The position numbers and the translations under genes were made by a program. This document shows positions 26,438 through 34,804 of a stretch of 64,000 nucleotides of DNA, in pieces (position 1 is the stretch's first letter; every line of letters starts with the position of its first letter). The notes beneath the pieces were generated by a model. The model was not told the origin of the DNA and made no database searches. It saw only the letters and a program-made list of their open reading frames with translations. The DNA is from Streptomyces sp. NBC_01237. Lineage in GTDB: Bacteria > Actinomycetota > Actinomycetes > Streptomycetales > Streptomycetaceae. The stretch is from assembly GCF_035917275.1 (NCBI RefSeq), contig NZ_CP108508.1:1922001-1986000 (forward strand), in the 5' to 3' direction.

Positions 26438-27835
26438 CTACGCGCCGCCCGTGTGGACCTGGAAGGCGGCGCGGCGCACCGCCTTGGCCAGGGCCGGGTC
26501 CGGGTGTGCGGCGGCCAGGGCGACCAGGACCTGGACGGTACGCGGGTGGCCGACGGCCCTGACCTCGTCGAGCAGGGCGGGGACCGTGCCCTGGACGGCG
26601 GAGTCGAGGTGGCGGACCAGCAGTCCGGTCTCGCCGTGGTCGGCGACGGCGGCGGCGGTGTCGACCCAGAGCCAGGTGGCTTCCTCGCGGCTCAGGACCT
26701 CCTGGGCGTCGTCCGGGTCGGTCCCCTCGTACTCGGCGAGCCAGAGCAGGGCGTAGGGCCGCAGCGTCTGGTCGGTGGCCACGGAGCGCACCACGGGTTC
26801 GGCCGGGGCGCCGACCACCCGGAGCGCCTCGAAGGCCAGGCCGCGCAGCAGGGCGTCCTCGCCGCGGGCGACGGCGAGCAGTTCCGTGACGGCGCTGCCG
26901 ACGGGCCGGGCGGCGAGCCAGGCCCGGTATTCGTCGCGGGCCGGTCCCGGGGTGAGGCGTGCGCAGCCGAGCAGCATGTCGGCGGCGGACTGCTCGATGT
27001 TTCCGGCGGGGCTCTGGGCCGCGACGCAGATCTGTTCCAGCTTGACCCAGACCGCCCAGTTGCCGAGCGGGGTGAGGGTGGCGTGACCCGCGCCGAGGGT
27101 GAGGGCGCCGACCGCGGCCAGGCCCTCCAGGGCCCAGTCGAGCAGGAGGGCGTTGAGCTCGGCGTCCCCTGCCGCGTCGGTGTGCTCGACGGCCGGGGTG
27201 CTCGGCGCGGGCTGCTGCTCGGGGCCGTACGGCACCTCGCACCGCTCCTCGTGGAGTTCCGCGACGCGCTGGCCGAGGAGGTCGAGGAGGGCGGGCACGG
27301 TGACCGGGCCCGCGGAGAGCTGGAGGAGGGAGAGCACCTGGGGTACGGCCTCGACGGCCTCGGCGACGGCGGTGGCCTCGATGCCCTCGGGTGCGGCGTG
27401 GACGAGCGACCAGGCGTCGAACAGCGCCACCCAGCCGCGGAGCACGGCGGAGTCGTCACGGTCCCAGGCGCGCAGCCGCCAGCCGGGTCGTGCGGTGTCG
27501 CCGTGCAGTTCCACGAGGCCGGCCAGCCTGGCGCGGTCCCAGCCCGCGCGTGCCTGGGCCGGGGAGAGTTCCAGTGCCGCCGCGGCCCGTTCCAGGGCAT
27601 GGGCGGCCGGGGGTGCGGTGCCGGGGCTGGGGCCGTCGGCGGCCCAGTGGGCGATCCGTACGGCATCGGCGAGGACCGCCCTGGCCTGCCGGGCCAGTTC
27701 CGTCCGGGGCGGGGTGCCCTCGGGAGGCCGGGGGGCCGGCCTGGTGCGCCGGGTGGTCACGGCCTTGCGGGCGGTGGCAAGGGGTCGCGGGCGGACAAGT
27801 CGCAGCCTGGAGTCGCGCGGGGTACGGGACGTCAC
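26438..27835 (-). CDS. Hypothetical helical-repeat protein
   Basis: A 465-residue protein that I do not recognise as an enzyme. The first 45 residues are basic and Pro/Arg-rich. The remainder is Ala/Leu-rich and appears alpha-helical throughout. In the last 150 residues there are HEAT-like helical pairs (LLRGLAFEALRVVGAPAEPV, then LVRHLDSAVQGTVPALLDEV). There is no signal peptide, membrane segment or catalytic motif. Coding character is strong and it stands alone between opposing genes. Confidence 0.75.
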   Translation of the reverse strand: MTSRTPRDSRLRLVRPRPLATARKAVTTRRTRPAPRPPEGTPPRTELARQARAVLADAVRIAHWAADGPSPGTAPPAAHALERAAAALELSPAQARAGWDRARLAGLVELHGDTARPGWRLRAWDRDDSAVLRGWVALFDAWSLVHAAPEGIEATAVAEAVEAVPQVLSLLQLSAGPVTVPALLDLLGQRVAELHEERCEVPYGPEQQPAPSTPAVEHTDAAGDAELNALLLDWALEGLAAVGALTLGAGHATLTPLGNWAVWVKLEQICVAAQSPAGNIEQSAADMLLGCARLTPGPARDEYRAWLAARPVGSAVTELLAVARGEDALLRGLAFEALRVVGAPAEPVVRSVATDQTLRPYALLWLAEYEGTDPDDAQEVLSREEATWLWVDTAAAVADHGETGLLVRHLDSAVQGTVPALLDEVRAVGHPRTVQVLVALAAAHPDPALAKAVRRAAFQVHTGGA

Positions 27836-27946
27836 GGGGAGCAGTCTTGCCTCTGACGGCCCGAAAGCCCAAACGGAAGCTGGTTCACCGGTCCGTGGAG
27901 GGGGTGTTCGGCCTGGTACCGCCCGGTCCTGTCCCCCCGTATCGGC

Positions 27947-29074
27947 TCACATCAGGGGCGTGAGGAAGCGCCGCAGCGTCTCTTCGTACCGTGCCGGGTC
28001 GGCGTTCCACATCGCCGCATGCGGAGCCTGCGGTACGGGGTGGAGGCTGACCAGGTCGGGACGCCGGGCGGCGAGCTCGCGGGACGGCTGCCAGGGGGCC
28101 AGGGAGTCGTCCGGGCCGTGGAAGATCAGCGTCGGGGCGTGCAGGGCGGACGGCAGGCCGGTGTCCAGCAGCGGGGCCGTGCTCAGTCCTGTCCGGCCCT
28201 GGGCGGCGCGCACGGCGAGCGGCAGCAGGGCGGAGGGGACGTGGCGGGCCGCGGCGAGGGCGCGCAGGGTGACCTGCCAGTCCATGACCGGGGAGTCCAG
28301 GACGAGGCCGCTGATGCGGTCCCGGAGCGCGGAGTTGACCGCGGCGTGCAGTGCCATCGAGGCGCCGGTCGACCAGCCGTGCAGGACGACGCTCTCGGCG
28401 CCGTAGCGCAGGGCGTAGCGGATGGCGGCGTCCAGGTCGCGCCACTCGGAGGCGCCGAGGTGGCCGAGGCCGTCGGCGGAGCGGGGGGCTCCGGCGTCGC
28501 CTCGGTAGGCGAGGTCGAGCACGGGGAGCCGTTGGCCGTGCAGGAATCCCATCAGGTTCATGGGGTGTTCCCGGGTGGTGCCGAGGCCGTGCACGGTGAT
28601 CACCCAGGTGTCCCGGGCGCCGGGCACGAACCACGCGGGCAGGATGCCGAGTTCGCCGGGGATCTCGACCTCCTTGTGGTCGAGACCGAGGGCGGTGCCG
28701 GGGTCGCCGCTGTACAGCTCGGGGGTGAGGCGGACCTTGGTGCCCGCCTTGAGGGTCCCGTGGCTCACCCGTTCCAGTCTGCGGACGACGGTGTCCGGGG
28801 CATGCGGTGCCTGTTCGGTCACCGGCCCGACGACGGCGTGCACACCGGGTCCCACCAGCCCGTACGTGCCGGGCCGGAGCGCGGCGAACGAGCGGGTCAG
28901 GGTGACCTGCCCGGCCGCCGTGGCATGCACGGTGACTCTGCGGTCGGCGGGGAGGGGACGTCCGGACGGCACCTTGAGGGCGGCGTCGCTGGCGTACCGG
29001 CCGGCCGCGACCGCTGCCGCGCCGGCGCCGAGGATCGTGGTGACGGCCGCTGCCGTCGCTGTTGCCGGGCGCAC
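27947..29074 (-). CDS. Membrane-anchored or exported alpha/beta hydrolase
   Basis: A 375-residue protein. An N-terminal hydrophobic stretch (about 3-25, TATAAAVTTILGAGAAAVAA) may be a signal anchor. The alpha/beta hydrolase domain has WVITVHGLGTTREH (oxyanion region), nucleophile elbow GWSTGAS (about 233), Asp in FHGPDDSLAPW and a C-terminal His in PQAPHAAMW. The triad is therefore complete. The closest general type is BAAT/prolyl-oligopeptidase-like serine hydrolase. The substrate is unknown. Confidence 0.82.
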   Translation of the reverse strand: MRPATATAAAVTTILGAGAAAVAAGRYASDAALKVPSGRPLPADRRVTVHATAAGQVTLTRSFAALRPGTYGLVGPGVHAVVGPVTEQAPHAPDTVVRRLERVSHGTLKAGTKVRLTPELYSGDPGTALGLDHKEVEIPGELGILPAWFVPGARDTWVITVHGLGTTREHPMNLMGFLHGQRLPVLDLAYRGDAGAPRSADGLGHLGASEWRDLDAAIRYALRYGAESVVLHGWSTGASMALHAAVNSALRDRISGLVLDSPVMDWQVTLRALAAARHVPSALLPLAVRAAQGRTGLSTAPLLDTGLPSALHAPTLIFHGPDDSLAPWQPSRELAARRPDLVSLHPVPQAPHAAMWNADPARYEETLRRFLTPLM

Positions 29075-29159
29075 GGCTTCAGTGTCGTGGCGTGCGGTGC
29101 GCGGTGCCAGCGGACGGGGGCCGTCCGGTGCCGGGCCCGCACCGGGAGGGCCACGGGGA

Positions 29160-29849
29160 TCAGCCGGGCCGGCCGGGCTGGCCGTACCCCTTCAGGGCGT
29201 CGGTGACCTCGCGCAGCTGGGCCGGGGAGAGCAGGGTCGGGCGGTGGCCCGGTACGGAACTCGCGGTGAGCCAGAGCCTGCACAGCCATTCGAGCTGGGC
29301 GGTGCGGTCGTACGCCTCGTCGAGGGTGCCGCCGTAGGTGACGGTGCCGTGGTTCTGGAGGAGGCAGCCGGTGCGGTCGCGCAGGGCGGTGAGCATGTTG
29401 TCGGCCAGCTCCGGCGTTCCGTAGCGCGCGTACGCGGCCGTCCGGACGGGACCGCCCAGCAGGGCGGCCGCGTAGTGCACCGGGGGAACCTCGGTGACCA
29501 GGGTGGAGACGGCGGTGGCGTGCACCGCGTGGGTGTGCACGACGGCGGCGGCGGAAGTGTTGCGGTACACCGCCAGATGGAGGGGAAGTTCGCTGGTCGG
29601 GGCCAGCTCGCCGAGGATCTGGCGCCCTTCGAGGTCGACACCGACCGCGTCCTTTGGCCGGAGCCGGTCGTAGGGCACCCCGCTGGGGGTGACCAGAACG
29701 GTCCCGCCGACGCGTGCCGAGACATTGCCCGACGTACCCACGACCAGGCCGTCCGCGGCGGACCGGCGGGCCGTGTCGACCACGCTCCGCCATGCCTGTT
29801 CGATCGCGTCCCGGGACCGGTCGCTCACGCTCGTGCGGGTATCGCTCAT
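29160..29849 (-). CDS. Class II aldolase/adducin family protein
   Basis: A 229-residue protein with the fuculose-phosphate-aldolase fold. The motif GTSGNVSARV lies near residue 38, the zinc-binding HTHAVH near residue 104, and QNHGTVTYG near 163 provides the third His. The sequence contains the ligands of a functional zinc aldolase. Likely substrates are sugar phosphates, but the genomic context gives no pathway. It lies just downstream of nothing obvious and is divergent from the phosphate transporter. Confidence 0.87.
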   Translation of the reverse strand: MSDTRTSVSDRSRDAIEQAWRSVVDTARRSAADGLVVGTSGNVSARVGGTVLVTPSGVPYDRLRPKDAVGVDLEGRQILGELAPTSELPLHLAVYRNTSAAAVVHTHAVHATAVSTLVTEVPPVHYAAALLGGPVRTAAYARYGTPELADNMLTALRDRTGCLLQNHGTVTYGGTLDEAYDRTAQLEWLCRLWLTASSVPGHRPTLLSPAQLREVTDALKGYGQPGRPG

Positions 29850-29984
29850 GCGGGGATCCTAGGGCGGCGTCCCGGCGGCGGGGACCCCCCGCGAACCCGG
29901 GTGACCGGAATCTCTTACGAGTGACAGATCCGCGGCCCAAAATCTTCGCCAAGCGGCGGCAAAGGGCAGTCCTCGCACCGCCTC

Positions 29985-30004
29985 AGGGGCGTGGCCACGC
30001 CCCT
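29985..30004. repeat. 20-bp perfect palindrome upstream of the PiT gene
   Basis: AGGGGCGTGGCCACGCCCCT is perfectly self-complementary with no spacer. It lies about 60 bp upstream of the PHO box, in the 281-bp region between the divergent aldolase and PiT genes. It may be an operator or a terminator for upstream readthrough. Confidence 0.55.
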
Positions 30005-30061
30005 CGCGTACACAAGCGGAGGGAGCCCAATCCGTTTGGGGTCACCACAGCGCCCCGCCTA

Positions 30062-30083
30062 GTTCATCTTCCGTTCACTCAGG
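30062..30083 (+). promoter_or_regulatory. PHO box (PhoP binding site) upstream of the phosphate transporter
   Basis: Two adjacent 11-bp direct repeats, GTTCATCTTCC and GTTCACTCAGG, match the Streptomyces PhoP repeat (GTTCACC followed by four variable bases). They are followed by a weak third unit beginning TTGCC. They end 47 bp before the PiT start codon, a fitting position for PhoP control. Confidence 0.8.
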
Positions 30084-30130
30084 TTGCCTACGGTCCACGA
30101 GCCACTGACGTCGAACGATTGCCTGGGTAA

Positions 30131-31390
30131 ATGGAACACATCACGCTGCTGCTCGCGATTGTGATCGTGACAGCTCTCGTGTTCGATTTCACGAACGGTT
30201 TCCACGACACCGCCAACGCGATGGCCACCACCATCTCGACCGGCGCCCTGAAGCCCAAGACAGCGGTGGCCATGTCCGCCGTTCTCAACCTGATCGGCGC
30301 GTTCCTGTCGGTGGAGGTCGCCAAGACGATCTCCGGCGGGATCGTCAACGAGGACGGCCTCAGAACCGAGGTCATCTTCGCGGCGCTCGTCGGCGCCATC
30401 CTGTGGAATCTGCTGACCTGGCTGGTCGGCCTGCCCTCCAGTTCCTCCCACGCCCTGTTCGGCGGCCTCATCGGCGCCGCCGTCATGTCGGCGGGCTGGT
30501 CCTCGATCAACGGCGGCACCGTCGTCACCAAGGTGCTGCTGCCCGCGATCGCCGCCCCGCTCGTCGCCGGTCTCGCCGCCCTGCTGGCCACCAGGCTGAC
30601 GTACCGTCTCAGCCGCAAGGTCACCGACGAGACGCAGCTGAAGTCGACCGCCAAGGGCTACCGGGCCGGCCAGATCGCCTCGGCCGGTCTCGTCTCGCTC
30701 GCCCACGGCACCAACGACGCGCAGAAGACGATGGGCATCATCACCCTGGCCCTGGTCACCGGTGGCGTCCTGTCCCCCGGTTCCAACCCGCCGGTCTGGG
30801 TCATCGTCTCCGCGGGTGTCGCCATCGCCCTGGGTACCTACCTCGGCGGCTGGCGCATCATCCGCACCATGGGCAGCGGCCTGACCGACCTCAAGCCGCC
30901 GCAGGGCTTCGCCGCCCAGACCAGTGCGGCCACGGTCATCCTGGCCTCCTCGCACCTCGGTTTCTCGCTCTCCACCACCCAGTCCTGCTCCGGCGCCGTG
31001 ATGGGCGCGGGCCTCGGCCGTCAGGGGGGCGTGGTCCGCTGGTCCACCGCCACCCGGATGTTCGTCGCCTGGGGCCTGACCCTGCCGGCCGCGGGCCTGG
31101 TCGGCGCGGGCGCGGAGTTCCTGACCAAGCAGGGCGGCTGGGGCGTCGCGGTCGTCGCCGTCCTGCTCGTCGCGGGCTCCGGTGCCATCTGGCTGCTGTC
31201 GCGCCGCAAGCCGGTCGACCACACCAACGTCACCGGCGGCGGTGCGCAGGACGAGCCCGCGGGAGTCGTCACCACGGCCATGGCCGCCGTCAGCCCGCCG
31301 CCCATCGGCACCACGGCCACGGACCTCAAGACCACCATCTCGGCTCCGGCCGGAACGCCCGCCGACCCGGCGCGGCCGGCCACGGTGTAA
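30131..31390 (+). CDS. pitH2: PiT family inorganic phosphate transporter
   Basis: A 419-residue integral membrane permease with about ten segments. Both duplicated PiT signatures are present: FDFTNGFHDTANAMAT near the N-terminus and LAHGTNDAQKTMGI near residue 195. The C-terminal 60 residues are soluble and Pro/Thr-rich. It moves metal-phosphate or H+/Na+-coupled phosphate into the cell. A PHO box upstream, and the small membrane protein gene 12 bp downstream, match the S. coelicolor pitH2 locus. Confidence 0.9.
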   Translation: MEHITLLLAIVIVTALVFDFTNGFHDTANAMATTISTGALKPKTAVAMSAVLNLIGAFLSVEVAKTISGGIVNEDGLRTEVIFAALVGAILWNLLTWLVGLPSSSSHALFGGLIGAAVMSAGWSSINGGTVVTKVLLPAIAAPLVAGLAALLATRLTYRLSRKVTDETQLKSTAKGYRAGQIASAGLVSLAHGTNDAQKTMGIITLALVTGGVLSPGSNPPVWVIVSAGVAIALGTYLGGWRIIRTMGSGLTDLKPPQGFAAQTSAATVILASSHLGFSLSTTQSCSGAVMGAGLGRQGGVVRWSTATRMFVAWGLTLPAAGLVGAGAEFLTKQGGWGVAVVAVLLVAGSGAIWLLSRRKPVDHTNVTGGGAQDEPAGVVTTAMAAVSPPPIGTTATDLKTTISAPAGTPADPARPATV

Positions 31391-31402
31391 GGACAGATCC
31401 CC

Positions 31403-31645
31403 ATGAACATCGACTGGGCAGCTCTCGCCTCCGTCTTCGGTGTCAGCCTCGTGGTCACCGTGGCGCTGGTCGGCCTCTTCACGCTCGGCATCGTCGGCCT
31501 CTCCAAGCAGGCGTCGGCGCAGACCTCGACGGCTCGGGCCGGCGGCTCCGGCGGCGCGTTCACGCCGCTCCGCGCCGGTGCGTACCTCTGCTTCGCGCTG
31601 TGCGTGGCGGCGGTCGCGTACGGGATCTACCTGATCGTCGCCTGA
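31403..31645 (+). CDS. Small two-helix membrane protein linked to the phosphate transporter
   Basis: An 80-residue protein. Helix one is about residues 8-33 (VFGVSLVVTVALVGLFTLGI) and helix two about 57-78. A Gly/Ser/Thr-rich loop connects them. AAGGA precedes the ATG by a normal distance, and the gene follows the transporter by 12 bp. It is probably co-transcribed and may be an accessory subunit; the function is unknown. Confidence 0.78.
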   Translation: MNIDWAALASVFGVSLVVTVALVGLFTLGIVGLSKQASAQTSTARAGGSGGAFTPLRAGAYLCFALCVAAVAYGIYLIVA

Positions 31646-31665
31646 CCCGCACCACCGCTCCTCCG

Positions 31666-31698
31666 TCGGGCCGGACACACCCTGTGTGTCCGGCCCGA
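31666..31698 (+). terminator. Hairpin terminator of the phosphate transporter operon
   Basis: A 15-bp perfect stem (31666-31680 with 31684-31698, loop CCT) starts 20 bp after the stop codon. It separates the operon from the B12 riboswitch. Confidence 0.85.
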
Positions 31699-31744
31699 TG
31701 TGCGTCTGGGCACACTGCGGCCCCGCAGGTCAACGGCAAGTTGA

Positions 31745-31945
31745 CGGGCGTTCTCACAGCGTGGTGGACTGCCGGAGCCGTTTACGGCGACAGCAGAGGA
31801 AGCCGGTGCGAATCCGGCGCGGTCCCGCCACTGTCACCGGGGAGCAGTCCCCCACATCGGAAGTCACGGTCCGCCGACGCGGTCTGGAAGGCCGGGGGAA
31901 CTGCGGATCCGGAAGCCAGGAGACTCTCGTCGCCGGTCACGTCGA
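31745..31945 (+). promoter_or_regulatory. Cobalamin (B12) riboswitch
   Basis: The conserved core is clearly present: CAGCAGAGGAAGCCGGTGCG followed by AATCCGGCGCGGTCCCGCCA and CTGT (about 31791-31834). The 3' B12-box GCCAGGAGAC is at 31915-31924. It lies directly upstream of the cobalamin operon and should repress it when adenosylcobalamin is bound. A short CAGGG/CCCTG hairpin (31948-31963) and an SD-like GAGTGAGGA follow, so control is probably at translation initiation. Outer boundaries are approximate. Confidence 0.92.
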
Positions 31946-31979
31946 ACCAGGGCGCGGACCCTGAGTGAGGACATACGCC

Positions 31980-32048
31980 ATGCCTGGCCGCCGTGCGCCG
32001 GAACCTGTGTCGCCCCCTGCGAGAACCTCCCGCTCCGCGGTCGGCTGA
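31980..32048 (+). CDS. Possible 22-codon leader ORF between the riboswitch and cobD
   Basis: ATG at 31980 opens a frame of 22 residues (MPGRRAPEPVSPPARTSRSA plus VG) that stops at TGA 32046. It has the only good ribosome site in the region (GAGTGAGGA, about eight bases upstream). The stop lies three bases before the cobD GTG, which itself lacks a clear SD. The peptide is Pro/Arg-rich and without recognisable domains. It may serve only to carry ribosomes to cobD. Confidence 0.45.
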   Translation: MPGRRAPEPVSPPARTSRSAVG

Positions 32049-32051
32049 GCC

Positions 32052-32996
32052 GTGCGTGCCGACCGCATCTTCGCGTACGGCGCCACGGCCGGACTGATCG
32101 CCGACCGCCTGCTCGGTGACCCCCGCCGGGGGCATCCCGTCGCCGGGTTCGGCCGGGCCGCGGCGGCGGCCGAGCGTCTGCTGTGGCGCGACCACCGCGG
32201 GCGGGGTGCCCTGCACACCGTCGTCTGCGCCGGAGGCGCCGCGGGAGCCGCCGTGCTGGCCTCGCGTGCCGTACGGGGCCGCCCCGCCGCGGCCGTCGCG
32301 CTGACCGCCGCCACCACCTGGTCCGTGATCGGTGGTACGTCGCTGGGCCGTGAGGCGCGCGCCGTCGCGGGTGCGCTCGCCGCCGGGGACATCGACGTGG
32401 CCCGCGAACGGCTGCCCCATCTGTGCGGGCGCGACCCGCACTCCCTCGACGGACCGCAGATCGCCCGCGCCGTGGTCGAGTCCGTCGCCGAGAACACCTC
32501 GGACGCCGTCGTCGGCGCCCTCGTCTGGGGCGCCCTGGGCGGGGTCCCCGGACTCGTCGCCTTCCGGGCCGTCAACACCCTGGACGCCATGGTCGGCCAC
32601 AAGTCGCCCCGCTACCGGCGCTACGGCTGGGCCTCGGCCCGCCTGGACGACCTGGCGGGATGGCCCGGAGCCCGGCTGACGGCCGCGCTGGCCGTGGTGG
32701 CCGGGGGACGTCCGGGCGAAGCCGTACGGGCGTGGCGTGCGGACGCGGGCAGCCATCCGAGCCCCAACGCGGGCCCGGTGGAGGCCGCGTTCGCGGGAGC
32801 GCTCGGCGTACGGCTCGGCGGGACCCTGGCGTACGCCGGGCGCGTCGAGCACCGGCCCGTGCTCAACGGGGCGGCCGGCCGGGCGGTGGAGAGCGCCGAC
32901 ATCGAACGCGCGGTGCGACTGTCGCGCCGGGTGAGTGCGCTGGCCCTCGGCGTGTGCGTGGCGGGCCGGCTGATCGCGGGACGGAGAGGGATATGA
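32052..32996 (+). CDS. cobD: Adenosylcobinamide-phosphate synthase CobD/CbiB
   Basis: A 314-residue membrane protein that attaches the aminopropanol arm to adenosylcobyric acid. Family features are [19 protein letters not shown] at the N-terminus, [20 protein letters not shown] in the middle, and [20 protein letters not shown]. Length is normal for the family. It is the first main gene behind the B12 riboswitch. The stop overlaps the cobQ ATG (ATGA). The start GTG at 32052 follows the leader ORF stop. Confidence 0.93.
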   Translation: MRADRIFAYGATAGLIADRLLGDPRRGHPVAGFGRAAAAAERLLWRDHRGRGALHTVVCAGGAAGAAVLASRAVRGRPAAAVALTAATTWSVIGGTSLGREARAVAGALAAGDIDVARERLPHLCGRDPHSLDGPQIARAVVESVAENTSDAVVGALVWGALGGVPGLVAFRAVNTLDAMVGHKSPRYRRYGWASARLDDLAGWPGARLTAALAVVAGGRPGEAVRAWRADAGSHPSPNAGPVEAAFAGALGVRLGGTLAYAGRVEHRPVLNGAAGRAVESADIERAVRLSRRVSALALGVCVAGRLIAGRRGI

Positions 32997-34804
32997 GCGG
33001 CGGACTGCTGGTCGCCGGGACCACATCGGACGCGGGCAAGAGCGTCGTCACGGCCGGGATCTGCCGGTGGCTGGTCCGCCGCGGGGTGAAGGTCGCGCCG
33101 TTCAAGGCGCAGAACATGTCGCTCAACTCGTTCGTGACCCGTGAGGGCGCGGAGATCGGCCGTGCCCAGGCGATGCAGGCCCAGGCCGCCCGGGTCGAGC
33201 CGTCCGCGCTGATGAACCCGGTGCTGCTCAAGCCCGGCAGCGACCGTTCCAGTCAGGTCGTCCTGATGGGGAAACCGGTCGGTGAGATGAGCGCCCGCGG
33301 CTACCACGGAGGCCGGCAGGAGGCGCTCCTCGGGACGGTCGTGGACTGTCTGGAGCAGCTCCGGAGCACCTATGACGCCGTGATCTGCGAGGGGGCGGGC
33401 AGTCCCGCCGAGATCAATCTGCGGCGCACCGACATCGTGAACATGGGCATCGCGCGGGCCGCGCGCTTCCCCGTGCTGGTGGTCGGCGACATCGACCGCG
33501 GGGGCGTCTTCGCCTCGTTCTTCGGCACGACGGCGCTGCTGAGCGCCGAGGACCAGTCGCTGGTCGCCGGCTACCTCGTCAACAAGTTCCGCGGCGATGT
33601 CTCGCTGCTGGAGCCGGGCCTGGACATGCTGTACGGGCTGACCGGGCGGCGTACGTACGGGGTGCTGCCCTTCGCGCACGGCCTGGGCATCGACGAGGAG
33701 GACGGTCTGCGCGTCTCGTTGCGCGGTGCCGTACGGGAGTCGGTCGTCGCACCGCCGCACGGCGAGGACGTGCTGCGGGTCGCCGTGTGTGCCGTACCGC
33801 TGATGTCGAACTTCACCGATGTGGACGCGCTGGCCGCCGAACCGGGTGTGGTGGTGCGGTTCGTGGACCGGGCCGAGGAACTGGCCGACGCGGACCTGGT
33901 GATCGTGCCCGGCACGCGCGGGACGGTGAAGGCGCTGGCCTGGCTGCGGGAGCGGGGACTCGCCGACGCGCTCGTACGGCGGGCGGCCGAGGGCCGGCCG
34001 GTGCTCGGCATCTGCGGCGGGTTCCAGGTGCTCGGTGAACGGATCGAGGACGAGGTGGAGTCGCGGGCCGGACAGGTCGACGGGCTGGGGCTGCTGCCGG
34101 TGCGGATCCGGTTCGAGCGGGCCAAGACGCTCGCCCGGCCGGTCGGTTCGGCGCTCGGGGAACCGGTGGAGGGGTACGAGATCCATCACGGGGTCGCCGA
34201 TGTGCGGGGCGGCGAGCCGTTCCTGGACGGGTGCCGGGTGGGCGCGGTGTGGGGGACGCACTGGCACGGGTCGCTGGAGAGCGACGCGTTCCGGCGGCGG
34301 TTCCTGGAGGAGGTCGCGCGGGCGGCGGGGCGGCGGTTCGTGCCCGCGCCGGACACGAGTTTCGGGGCGCTGCGGGAGGAGCAGTTGGACCGGCTCGGGG
34401 ATCTGGTGGAGGAGCACGCGGATACGGATGGGCTGTGGCGGTTGATCGAGGGTGGGGCGCCGGGGGGGGTGCCGTTCATCGCTCCGGGTGCGCCGTCGGT
34501 GGGGGCGGGGGGTGGTGCGGTGTCCTTGGGCGGTGGTGCGCCTGCGGCGGGCTTGTCTCCCCGCCCCGCCCCTTCCCGAAACCGGGGCTCCGCCCCGGAC
34601 CCCGGTCCTCAATCGCCGGACGGGCTTGATAGTGCCCGGAACACGGTGGGACGGCCGGGCGGGCTCGAAGTTGCCCGCGACTCGGTACAGGAGCCGGACG
34701 GGCTTGATAGTGCCCCGGACGCGGTGCAGGAGCCGGGCCGGCTTGATAGTGCCCGGGACGCGGACGGGCTTGAAGTGTCGGATGTCAACAAGGAGGCCCT
34801 GTGA
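32993..34804 (+). CDS. cobQ: Cobyric acid synthase CobQ with an unusual C-terminal repeat tail
   Basis: This glutamine-dependent amidase converts adenosylcobyrinic acid diamide to adenosylcobyric acid. The N-terminal dethiobiotin-synthetase-like ATPase domain starts [15 protein letters not shown]. The glutaminase domain has nucleophile Cys in [10 protein letters not shown] (about 341) and His/Glu in YEIHHG. Family members end near 480-510 residues. This one has 603, and the extra ~100 residues from about 34470 are low-complexity. They are the translation of a Streptomyces intergenic repeat plus four 13-residue repeats (GLDSARDxVQEPx). The stop overlaps the next GTG, so the tail restores coupling. 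Confidence 0.92.
   Translation: MSGGLLVAGTTSDAGKSVVTAGICRWLVRRGVKVAPFKAQNMSLNSFVTREGAEIGRAQAMQAQAARVEPSALMNPVLLKPGSDRSSQVVLMGKPVGEMSARGYHGGRQEALLGTVVDCLEQLRSTYDAVICEGAGSPAEINLRRTDIVNMGIARAARFPVLVVGDIDRGGVFASFFGTTALLSAEDQSLVAGYLVNKFRGDVSLLEPGLDMLYGLTGRRTYGVLPFAHGLGIDEEDGLRVSLRGAVRESVVAPPHGEDVLRVAVCAVPLMSNFTDVDALAAEPGVVVRFVDRAEELADADLVIVPGTRGTVKALAWLRERGLADALVRRAAEGRPVLGICGGFQVLGERIEDEVESRAGQVDGLGLLPVRIRFERAKTLARPVGSALGEPVEGYEIHHGVADVRGGEPFLDGCRVGAVWGTHWHGSLESDAFRRRFLEEVARAAGRRFVPAPDTSFGALREEQLDRLGDLVEEHADTDGLWRLIEGGAPGGVPFIAPGAPSVGAGGGAVSLGGGAPAAGLSPRPAPSRNRGSAPDPGPQSPDGLDSARNTVGRPGGLEVARDSVQEPDGLDSAPDAVQEPGRLDSARDADGLEVSDVNKEAL
34624..34779 (+). repeat. 39-bp in-frame tandem repeats in the CobQ tail
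   Basis: The motif GCTTGATAGTGCCC or a close variant occurs at 34624, 34663, 34702 and 34741, exactly 39 bp (13 codons) apart. A truncated unit at 34768 follows after 27 bp. Just upstream (about 34560-34620) lies CCTTCCCGAAACCGGGGCTC and following bases, a sequence type often seen between Streptomyces genes. All spacings are multiples of three, so the cobQ frame stays open. Confidence 0.88.

Noticed and set aside
31980..32048. Leader ORF as an attenuation peptide with regulatory codons
   Set aside because: No run of a single amino acid codon and no terminator/antiterminator pair is visible. Only coupling to cobD remains plausible.
34624..34779. CRISPR-like or separate protein-domain interpretation of the 39-bp repeats
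   Set aside because: Units are contiguous without unique spacers and in frame with cobQ. The tail has no fold-like composition.
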